From: Bacteroidaceae bacterium
GTDB lineage: Bacteria; Bacteroidota; Bacteroidia; Bacteroidales; Bacteroidaceae
Direction of reading: 5' to 3'
Assembly (NCBI GenBank): GCA_017940605.1
Contig: JAGAYF010000044.1
Coordinates: forward strand, 1-48,833
Length of the DNA: 48,833 nt
This document shows positions 42,664-48,833 of the stretch, one piece after another (the first letter of the stretch is position 1; each line of letters opens with the position of its first letter). Position numbers and translations under genes: made by a program. Under the pieces are notes generated by a model. It saw only the letters and a program-made list of their open reading frames with translations, was not told the origin of the DNA and made no database searches.

Positions 42664-45121
42664 TGTCATCCTGCCCCTGCCGCTCGAGGGCCACTTTACC
42701 TATGGTCTGACCGATGACCTGACGGTTTCGGTGGGATGCCGCGTCATCGTTCCCCTGGGCAAGAACAAACTGTACACCGCAATCGTCAGCCGCATCCATG
42801 AGGAGCGGCCGCAAGGCGACTACCAGATAAAGAATATCATAGACTGCATTGACAAGAAGCCCGTTGTCACTGAAATTCAACTGAAGTTCTGGCAATGGAT
42901 AGCCCAATACTACCTGTGCACCGAGGGCGACGTCATGAAAGCCTCGCTGCCGACCGGCATGAAGTTGGAAAGCGAGACGCAACTCCTGTTGAACGAAGAT
43001 TTTGACCAATGGGAGAAACTCACAAAAAAGGAAATCCAGGTGTATGAGATGCAGCAACAGCACCAATACAGGAACGTAGCACAACTGCAAAAGGCCATGA
43101 AGGATTTCCGCCTGCTCGGCACGCTGCGCAGCCTGATGGACAAGGGCGCACTGACCGTGAAGGAGGAACTGAAGGACGCATTCCAGCCCAAGAAGGAGGT
43201 CCACATACGGTTGTGCCAGCCCTACCGCACCGAATCGGCCCTGAACCAACTGGCAGGGCAGTTGGAGAAGCACCCTAAGCGCTATGCGCTGCTCATGAAA
43301 TACTTGGAGATGTCGGGAATGCCCGCCGCCCTCACGTTGAAGAACCCCAAGCTGGTCCAGGAGGTCAGCCGCGCCCAACTGCTTGCGGAAGCCCAGGTGT
43401 CGGCCGCCGTCCTGACGGGCATGAAAGGGAAAGGCTACTTCGAAACGTACGATTTCGAGGTGGGGCGGCTCAAATACGCTGGCAAAGCCGTGAGCGAGCA
43501 GCTCCCGCTGAGCGATGCGCAGCAAAAAGCCTACGACGGGATTCTCTCCGCATTCAACGAGAAGCGCGTTTGCCTGTTGCAGGGCGTCACTTCCAGCGGC
43601 AAGACCGAGATTTACATCCGTCTCATCCGACGGGAACTGGAAGCCGGTCGCCAAGTCCTGTATCTCCTGCCCGAAATAGCCCTCACCACGCAGATTACCC
43701 AACGACTGAAACGCATTTTCGGGGACAAGATGGGCGTTTACCACAGCAAGTACCCCGATGCAGAGCGCGTGGAAATATGGAAGAAGCAATTGTCGGAAAA
43801 GCCCTACCAACTCATCCTGGGAGTGCGCTCATCCTTGCTCCTTCCCTACCGAAACCTGGGCCTTGTCATCGTGGACGAGGAGCATGAGACCTCCTATAAG
43901 CAACAAGACCCAGCCCCGCGCTACAATGCCCGCGATGCGGCCGTCGTGCTGGCCTCACTGTTTCAGGCCCGCACCCTTTTGGGAACTGCTACGCCCAGCC
44001 TGGAGAGCTATTACAATGCACAGACCGGCAAATACGGCTACGTCGTCTTGGATAAACGCTTCGGCGACATGCAGCTCCCCCAGATTGAAATCGTTGACGT
44101 GCAAGATTTGCAACGAAGGAGGCTGATGCGCCCGCCTTTCTCGCCTCGCCTGGAAGAAGAAATCGAGCAAGCGCTGGAAAACAGCGAACAAGTCATCCTT
44201 TTCCAAAACAGGCGCGGATATACGCCCGTCATGGAGTGCCGCCAATGCGGCTGGATTCCCTCCTGCCAGTTCTGCGACGTCAGCCTCACCTATCACCACG
44301 AACAGCAACGCCTGGTCTGCCACTATTGTGGCACAAGCTACGCCGTTCCGCGCACTTGCCCGAATTGCCAGGAGCGTGACTTGCGCTCCTACGGCTTTGG
44401 CACTGAAAAAATTGAGGAAGAAGTTCACCGCCGCTTCCCTGAAGCGCGCACTGCACGCCTTGACTTGGACACTACGCGCTCCAGAAACGCCTACGAAAGG
44501 ATTATCCGGGATTTTGCGGAGCGTAAGACCGATATTCTCATCGGCACGCAGATGGTTTCAAAGGGGTTGGACTTCGACCACGTCCACGTAGTGGGCATCC
44601 TAGACGCAGACACGATACTGACGCGCCCCGATTTCCGCGCCTTTGAGCGGTCATTCCAGATGATGTCGCAGGTAGCGGGCCGCGCAGGCCGCCGAAACAA
44701 GCGCGGATACGTCATCCTGCAAACGCGCCACGCCGACTACCCCGTCGTCGGCCAGGTAGCGCAAAACGACTTCAAGGGAATGGCCCTCCAAAACATGGAA
44801 GAGCGCAGGAAGTTCCTGTATCCGCCGTTCTGCAGGCTCATCTACATCTACGTCAAGCACAGGGACGACCGTGCAACCGAGGATGCGGCCCAGGACATGG
44901 CGCAAATCCTGCGCAGCCGCTTCGGAACGCACGTCCTGGGCCCTGACCGCCCCGCCGTGGCGCGCATACAGATGATGTACATCCGCAAAATCATGCTCAA
45001 GGTAGGCCCTGCGGAAAACGCCATGCAGGTACGCCGCGTCCTGCGCCAAGCAGCGGCAGCCATCACGGCTTCGCCCAAGCACAAGGCGGTCAGCATCTAC
45101 TTCGATGCCGACCCCACGTAG
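42650..45121 (+). CDS. priA: Primosomal replication-restart helicase PriA
   Basis: An 823-aa superfamily 2 helicase that reloads the replisome at stalled forks. The N-terminal 3'-DNA-binding domain begins YADVILPLPLEGHFTYGL. The helicase core has Walker A GVTSSGKTEIY, DEEH (IVDEEHETSYKQ) and LLGTATPSLES. Zinc-binding cysteines appear in MECRQCGWIPSCQFCDVSLTY and CHYCGTSY with CPNCQ. Motif V is LIGTQMVSKGLDF and motif VI is QVAGRAGR. It overlaps pepP by 14 nt, implying cotranscription, and its stop is 13 nt from the convergent secreted-protein gene. Confidence 0.97.
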   Translation: MKYADVILPLPLEGHFTYGLTDDLTVSVGCRVIVPLGKNKLYTAIVSRIHEERPQGDYQIKNIIDCIDKKPVVTEIQLKFWQWIAQYYLCTEGDVMKASLPTGMKLESETQLLLNEDFDQWEKLTKKEIQVYEMQQQHQYRNVAQLQKAMKDFRLLGTLRSLMDKGALTVKEELKDAFQPKKEVHIRLCQPYRTESALNQLAGQLEKHPKRYALLMKYLEMSGMPAALTLKNPKLVQEVSRAQLLAEAQVSAAVLTGMKGKGYFETYDFEVGRLKYAGKAVSEQLPLSDAQQKAYDGILSAFNEKRVCLLQGVTSSGKTEIYIRLIRRELEAGRQVLYLLPEIALTTQITQRLKRIFGDKMGVYHSKYPDAERVEIWKKQLSEKPYQLILGVRSSLLLPYRNLGLVIVDEEHETSYKQQDPAPRYNARDAAVVLASLFQARTLLGTATPSLESYYNAQTGKYGYVVLDKRFGDMQLPQIEIVDVQDLQRRRLMRPPFSPRLEEEIEQALENSEQVILFQNRRGYTPVMECRQCGWIPSCQFCDVSLTYHHEQQRLVCHYCGTSYAVPRTCPNCQERDLRSYGFGTEKIEEEVHRRFPEARTARLDLDTTRSRNAYERIIRDFAERKTDILIGTQMVSKGLDFDHVHVVGILDADTILTRPDFRAFERSFQMMSQVAGRAGRRNKRGYVILQTRHADYPVVGQVAQNDFKGMALQNMEERRKFLYPPFCRLIYIYVKHRDDRATEDAAQDMAQILRSRFGTHVLGPDRPAVARIQMMYIRKIMLKVGPAENAMQVRRVLRQAAAAITASPKHKAVSIYFDADPT

Positions 45122-45134
45122 ATATAGTAAGGGA

Positions 45135-45899
45135 TTATTTCACCAAAACCTTGGTTTGCGTTCCCCTGGAACGCACAATGTAGATTCCGGCCGGGCACTC
45201 CTCGGCGGCATTCAGCCTGCGGCCCTGCATATCGTAGAGTTGACAGTCAGGGTCGCCTGCCACGATGATTTTCCTGCCCACCACATTCACGACAGGCCTG
45301 GCCGCAGCGGCCGGCAGGGCGCGGATGGCGTCAGGGGCAAGGTTGGCATCCACGATGTACCAGGCAAAACGGCTGTCCTGCACGGCATCGACGTCGACCG
45401 TCTGCCCAATGGAACTGGAATCAGTGGCGCACAGGTAGCGCGTCACGCCGTCTTCCTCGGTGCAGCTGATGAGCACCTGGCCGCTCTGGCCAATGGGGGT
45501 CACGGTAAAGGCCGCCGTGTTACTGCGCAGGGCCACAAACTGAACCGGGTGCAACAGGCTGGCCTTGTCCGACGCATTCTGAAAATAACGCCAAGTGCTG
45601 GCGTTCCTGATGTAGTATTGCGACGTATCGGTCTTGACCGAGACAAACTCAAAGCGCTGCAATTCACTGTTCATGTCAAGGGATTCCACCAGGAAAGCCT
45701 TGAGCTTCGACTGGTGCGTGTTGTCCTGCACGCAATGGTAGGCCAGGTCGGGGCAGGCACTGAAGATGTGGTACTGCTTGGTCTGGCCTGTCACGGGGTC
45801 GGTCACGGAAGCGTACTGCTGAGCCCACGCGGGAGCGGCACAGGCGGCGACAGCCAGCGCGAGGAACAGCTTGGTCAGGATCTTCAGCATGGCTTTCAT
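45135..45899 (-). CDS. Secreted protein with C-terminal sorting-domain-like tail
   Basis: A 254-aa exported protein of unknown function (signal peptide ends near PAWAQ). The middle ~170 residues repeat short blocks such as YYIRNASTWRYFQNAS and RYLCATDSSS. These are compatible with a beta-trefoil/ricin-like carbohydrate-binding fold, though I cannot confirm it. The last ~50 residues (VVGRKIIVAG, LYDMQGRRLN, CPAGIYIVRSRG and final KVLVK) have the build of a type IX secretion or Por C-terminal sorting domain. It starts 2 nt after the glycosidase lipoprotein stop and is surely cotranscribed, so it may help target polysaccharide. Confidence 0.6.
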   Translation of the reverse strand: MKAMLKILTKLFLALAVAACAAPAWAQQYASVTDPVTGQTKQYHIFSACPDLAYHCVQDNTHQSKLKAFLVESLDMNSELQRFEFVSVKTDTSQYYIRNASTWRYFQNASDKASLLHPVQFVALRSNTAAFTVTPIGQSGQVLISCTEEDGVTRYLCATDSSSIGQTVDVDAVQDSRFAWYIVDANLAPDAIRALPAAAARPVVNVVGRKIIVAGDPDCQLYDMQGRRLNAAEECPAGIYIVRSRGTQTKVLVK

Positions 45900-45901
45900 C
45901 G

Positions 45902-47002
45902 CTACTTGCCGTTCAGGGCGCGGATTACGTTGACTTCGTTCTGTATGTAGGGCGTACCGTCGGGACGGAGTATGTCATGAAACCACAGCGCGGGCTCAGA
46001 ACCGTCGGGGATGGGCGTGCTCCACTGGTAGATGGTGTTTGTCTTACCCTGCACGAAGCCCCAGTTGATGGCCACGACGTTCTTTTCCTTCAGCATGGGG
46101 AGTATGGTCTGGAACGTGCTGTTCTGCGTACGCGCCATGTACTCTGTGCACACCAGCGGACGGTTCAGCATGGTGAGGTACTTAATCATGGTGCGGTGGT
46201 TCAGCGAGTCGCCATAGTTGTGATAGGATATGACATCGGAGTTCTCAATCTGCAACGCATTGAGCGGCGCATATTCGTCGGCCCAGTTCCACAGGCCGGC
46301 CGTCAGGGGCTGCGTGGGGCGCTCGGCGCGTGCCCACTCAAAAGCCTTCCTCAGCAGGGGCAGGCTGCTGGTCAGGTGGCCGCTGTTGCCGGGCTCGTTA
46401 TAGAGATCCCACAGCAGGATGCGGTCGTCCTGGCCAAAGGTTTTCACAATGTCCCTCACGTATTTCTCCAACGACGCATACATGGCCGCCGTATCCTTGC
46501 GCACGCTCACCGAGGGGTCCTGCACCCACCCGCTGTTGTGTATGCCTGGCTTGGGCTGCGGCTGTTGGCCGTATTGCGACTCCTCGTTCCAGCAGTCGTC
46601 AAAGAAGACAAAGAGCGGCCTGATGCCGTGCTTCCGGCACACGTCGAGGAACTGGCCCATGCGCTTCTTCATTCCGCTGGGGTCGTTCTGGTAGACCACG
46701 CTGCTCAGGTAGACGCGCAGCGTCTTGAAGCCCAGGTCCTCGGCCCAGGTCAGTTCCTTGTCAATTTGTGCCTCGTCATAGGTATCCTTGCTCCACATCT
46801 CTATCTGGTTGATAGCCGTGGCCGGAATGTAGTCGCAGCCCGAGAGCCACCCTTGCCTGCTGTACCATTCCCGGGCCTGCTGCTCTGTCCAGCGAGTGCC
46901 GGGTTCGGAAGGGCTGCATGAGGTCAGCGACGACAGAAGAACCATGGAGACGGCCATCGTCAGGAGCGAAGATTTCAGAAGTTTCATTTGTTTCATGTTC
47001 AT
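45902..47002 (-). CDS. Clan GH-A glycoside hydrolase-like lipoprotein
   Basis: A 366-aa lipoprotein (lipobox LTSC, then SPSE) with a TIM-barrel glycosidase pattern. The acid/base Glu is in LWDLYNEPGN and the nucleophile Glu in VCTEYMAR, about 85 residues apart. Preceding strands are LGFKTLRVYLS and IRPLFVFFDDCW. This matches GH5-like or related clan-A enzymes; homologues are often annotated as 1,4-beta-xylanase, but the substrate is unproved. In-frame ATGs lie at 47002, 46996 and 46987. A -7 box TACTTTTG (plus 47018-47025) makes 46987 (MKLLKSSLLTMAV) the most likely start. It is followed after 2 nt by its secreted partner. Confidence 0.75.
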   Translation of the reverse strand: MNMKQMKLLKSSLLTMAVSMVLLSSLTSCSPSEPGTRWTEQQAREWYSRQGWLSGCDYIPATAINQIEMWSKDTYDEAQIDKELTWAEDLGFKTLRVYLSSVVYQNDPSGMKKRMGQFLDVCRKHGIRPLFVFFDDCWNEESQYGQQPQPKPGIHNSGWVQDPSVSVRKDTAAMYASLEKYVRDIVKTFGQDDRILLWDLYNEPGNSGHLTSSLPLLRKAFEWARAERPTQPLTAGLWNWADEYAPLNALQIENSDVISYHNYGDSLNHRTMIKYLTMLNRPLVCTEYMARTQNSTFQTILPMLKEKNVVAINWGFVQGKTNTIYQWSTPIPDGSEPALWFHDILRPDGTPYIQNEVNVIRALNGK

Positions 47003-47143
47003 TGGGATTATTCAGGGCAAAAGTACAACAATTCTTTGGTTTGCCGAAGAAAAAGCGGCAAATATTTTCAGCAGGCGGCCGCGGGCATGGAGGAAAAGGT
47101 GCAGTAGGACACCCTGCACGGCACGGAAGCGGGCAAACACCGT

Positions 47144-47243
47144 CTTTTACGCCTTGTCGGTCGCATTTTCACGCCTTGCCCACGATTTTTCAGGCCGCAT
47201 ACGCCGGCCTTTCACGCCCCGCGCGGCAGCCCCCGCGCCTTGC
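47144..47243 (+). repeat. Phased box array, copy G (5 boxes)
   Basis: Box cores at ACGCC 47149, ACGCC 47171, AGGCC 47192 (core TTTTTCAGGCCGCAT), ACGCC 47214 and GCGCC 47235 are spaced 22, 21, 22 and 21 nt, the same pattern and box order as copy D. It lies between the divergent glycosidase and Tat-exported genes. Apart from promoter-like TAACTTTA at 47293-47300, I see nothing else in this gap. Confidence 0.8.
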
Positions 47244-47383
47244 ATGGTGAAAGTATTTTGCCGCAATGCATGGGGAAACGGCAAAAAATGAGTAACTTTA
47301 CCCAGCCGAAGCATCTTCATGGGCCGACCGGCAGCCCTTGCACCCCTGCAGAATGATTATATGACACAAAAACTATTTATATT

Positions 47384-48508
47384 ATGAACAGAAGAGATTT
47401 TTTAGGCCAGACGGCCATCGGTCTGGCAGCGCTGAGCGTAGGCACGGCCTGCGCCGCCAAGGGAAAGAAAGGCATTGCGAAGACGCAGCCGCAGACCTTT
47501 GCCGCCCAACTGGGCGACATCAGGGCGCTCTTCCTGCAACTGGGCAACAACATGTGGTGCGACTACCCCGCCGAGAGCATGGGGCGGACGGCACGGGAGG
47601 GTATTCAGTATTTGGCCAAGAAGCCCGACCTCAAACTTGTGTGCCGAGACGAAGTGTGGCGCGCGGCCACCGACAGGATGGCCGAACTGGGGCTCAACAT
47701 GGTCGTCGTCGACCTGGGCGAGGGACTGTTCTACCCCAGCCACCCCGAGCTGGCCATTGAGGGCACATGGAGCATTGAAAAGATGCGCGCCGAAATAAAA
47801 CGGCTGAACCAGATGGGCATCGAGGTCGTGCCCAAGCTCAACTTCTCGACGACCCACAACGGATGGATGGGCGACTACACCCACATGGTCTCCTCCAAGC
47901 CCTACTACCGCATGTGCGAGGAGGTCATCAGCGACGTCATCGAGATATTCGGGCATCCGCGCTTCTTCCACATCGGATACGATGAGGAGAGTGCCTCATT
48001 CCAGGAAAGGCACGGCTATCAATACATATGCGCACGCAAGGACGAATTTTGGTGGAAAGACTTCCTGCACATCATAGGCACGCTGGAGAAGCACAATGCC
48101 CGTCCGTGGATGTGGAGCGACTACGGATGGCATCACGAAGACTTCTATGACCGCTGCCCCAAAAGCGTGGTGCAGCAGAATTGGTTCTACGACAGCCAGA
48201 ACGGCGGCTTCGACATGAACACCAACAAGACTTCCGACCTCGTAAGGCTGCAGCACTTCGTCAAGCTGGACAAGGCTGGTTTTGACCAAGTGCCCTGCGG
48301 CACCAACTGGGTGGGCGGCGTGCGCAAGAAGCTCAACATGAATGCCGATGACGTCATGGGAAAATTAGTCACGTTCATACGCGAGCACGTGTCGCAGGAG
48401 CGGCTCATGGGATTCATGCTCGCCCCCTGGTGTCCCACCGACACCCCCGAAAACGGCAAGAAGATACTGGACGGCATCAGTCAATTGGCCGAAGCCGTGA
48501 AGCAATAA
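47384..48508 (+). CDS. Tat-exported GH20-like TIM-barrel protein
   Basis: A 374-aa protein with a twin-arginine signal (MNRRDFLGQTAIGLAALSV, then GTACA, which may also be lipidated at Cys23). The body looks like a TIM barrel. RFFHIGYDEESASF at about residue 200 echoes the HxGxDE acid pair of GH20 beta-hexosaminidases. RPWMWSDYGWHHED and GFMLAPWCPTD echo later barrel strands of such enzymes. Homologues in Bacteroidota are usually listed as Tat-pathway or hypothetical proteins. A glycosidase role is likely but unproved; folding before export suggests a cofactor or complex fold. A strong terminator follows 7 nt after the stop. Confidence 0.65.
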   Translation: MNRRDFLGQTAIGLAALSVGTACAAKGKKGIAKTQPQTFAAQLGDIRALFLQLGNNMWCDYPAESMGRTAREGIQYLAKKPDLKLVCRDEVWRAATDRMAELGLNMVVVDLGEGLFYPSHPELAIEGTWSIEKMRAEIKRLNQMGIEVVPKLNFSTTHNGWMGDYTHMVSSKPYYRMCEEVISDVIEIFGHPRFFHIGYDEESASFQERHGYQYICARKDEFWWKDFLHIIGTLEKHNARPWMWSDYGWHHEDFYDRCPKSVVQQNWFYDSQNGGFDMNTNKTSDLVRLQHFVKLDKAGFDQVPCGTNWVGGVRKKLNMNADDVMGKLVTFIREHVSQERLMGFMLAPWCPTDTPENGKKILDGISQLAEAVKQ

Positions 48509-48514
48509 GATGGC

Positions 48515-48550
48515 AGGAGGAAAGGCACAAGGCCTTTCCTCCTTTCTTTT
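48515..48550 (+). terminator. Terminator of the Tat-exported protein gene
   Basis: AGGAGGAAAGGC (48515-48526) pairs perfectly with GCCTTTCCTCCT (48532-48543) around a 5-nt loop, followed by TTCTTTTT. Confidence 0.92.
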
Positions 48551-48635
48551 TACAGGAAGAACAAGCGCCCGTCATCGTAGCTGGCAACAAGCAGCAGCCA
48601 GACAGCATCGCCGGCGACTACACTCCAGCCAGGAC

Positions 48636-48676
48636 AAAAAGAGATGCCCCACCGACTTCTTCAGTCAGTGGGGCAT
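48636..48676 (-). terminator. Terminator of the partial gene at the right edge
   Basis: ATGCCCCAC (48644-48652) pairs with GTGGGGCAT (48668-48676), extended by GACT/AGTC after one mismatch. The plus-strand A-run before it gives TTTTT on the minus strand. It ends the leftward transcript of the partial gene 48721-48833. Confidence 0.85.
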
Positions 48677-48720
48677 GCTCCGCTATACTGTCCCTGCCTC
48701 AGGGCAAGGATGATTTCCGG

Positions 48721-48833
48721 TTACTGAACGTATACCTTCGTCTTGCCAATGATGTACAGACCCTTGCTCAGGCCCTTCGTGGCCTCGCCGCCCTTGGCCT
48801 GGCGCTTGATCAGCTTGCCGTCGATGCTGTATA
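48721..48833 (-). CDS. C-terminal fragment of a secreted protein with sorting-domain-like tail
   Basis: Only the last 36 codons are in the window, entering from the right edge and ending at TAA (48721-48723). The tail reads YSIDGKLIKRQ, then GLSKGLYIIGKTKVYVQ. This is the typical final strand pair of Bacteroidota C-terminal sorting-like domains (Y..DG/QG-R-L, then GLYI-x-G-x-K-x-x-V). The body of the protein lies outside the window, so its function is unknown. Confidence 0.75.
   Translation of the reverse strand, partial: YSIDGKLIKRQAKGGEATKGLSKGLYIIGKTKVYVQ

Noticed and set aside
41401-43810. Large minus-strand open frames opposite pepP and priA
   Set aside because: Both are shadows of well-supported enzymes and show no signal peptide, motif or domain of their own.
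5864-47243. Phased box arrays as CRISPR arrays
   Set aside because: Only 8-12 nt are conserved per unit, the unit period is 21-22 nt, arrays have four or five units, and there are no cas genes. True CRISPR repeats are longer and identical.

Overview
The window is chromosomal DNA from a Bacteroidota bacterium. A member of the Prevotellaceae or a close relative fits best, though I cannot name a species. The evidence is the promoter style (TAnnTTTG -7 boxes, several with a TTG/TTTG box exactly 19 nt upstream), a Bacteroidales parE-coaD-S41-protease block, fimbrillin-anchor-like and FISUMP-like lipoproteins, C-terminal sorting-domain-like tails, and tRNA genes without an encoded CCA. Most of it is GC-rich, compactly packed core genome. 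Only the first ~0.9 kb is clearly AT-rich, and it holds debris of a tyrosine recombinase.

Layout. 1-880: edge of a mobile element, with a partial leftward ORF, a 15-nt-arm inverted repeat and a broken integrase. 881-5699: exported proteins (a fimbrial-anchor-like lipoprotein, an outer-membrane protein, a VanX-type dipeptidase, and a tandem pair of endonuclease/exonuclease/phosphatase-fold proteins whose second member has lost catalytic residues). 5700-12028: tRNA-Asn, a PfkB kinase, an S41 protease, tRNA-Leu, an orphan Vsr nuclease, a DUF2059-like protein and a U32 protein. 12112-15984: a compact cluster of surface lipoprotein, phosphodiesterase and AraC regulator. 15992-18064: a LysE exporter, an 85-bp tandem repeat and ManC. 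18452-25951, minus strand: a coiled-coil lipoprotein and then the block GNAT-parE-coaD-S41 protease-ruvB-ybeY. 26254-32797, plus strand: OmpA-type porin, Ca2+ P-type ATPase, HAD phosphatase, RibF and a CPBP protease. 32794-40284: AraC regulator, FeoA-FeoB fusion with a 49-aa FeoB-associated peptide, threonine deaminase with RidA, a CDF metal exporter and malate dehydrogenase. 40849-48833: aminopeptidase P, PriA, a glycosidase lipoprotein with a secreted partner, a Tat-exported GH20-like protein, and the tail of a further secreted protein.

The most unusual signal is not a protein. Seven of the larger intergenic regions (near 5.9, 10.1, 18.2, 27.6, 33.9, 40.6 and 47.2 kb) carry the same dispersed non-coding array: four or five copies of a short box (consensus TTTTACGCCTTG or TTTTACGCCCC), with one variant box (TTTCAGGCCGCAT) in each array. 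The boxes are spaced 21 or 22 nt apart, almost always alternating, which is two turns of the DNA helix. Such spacing suggests a ladder of protein-binding sites on one face of DNA, or a structured transcript. I do not recognise it as a known repeat class. In one copy the first box also forms the 3' arm of the manC terminator.

Functional links: threonine deaminase makes the reactive enamine that the adjacent RidA hydrolyses. FeoAB imports iron together with its small Cys-rich membrane partner. The parE-coaD-protease-ruvB-ybeY block is a housekeeping operon of topology, CoA, proteolysis, recombination and rRNA maturation. All assignments rest on reading the sequence; no database search was run.
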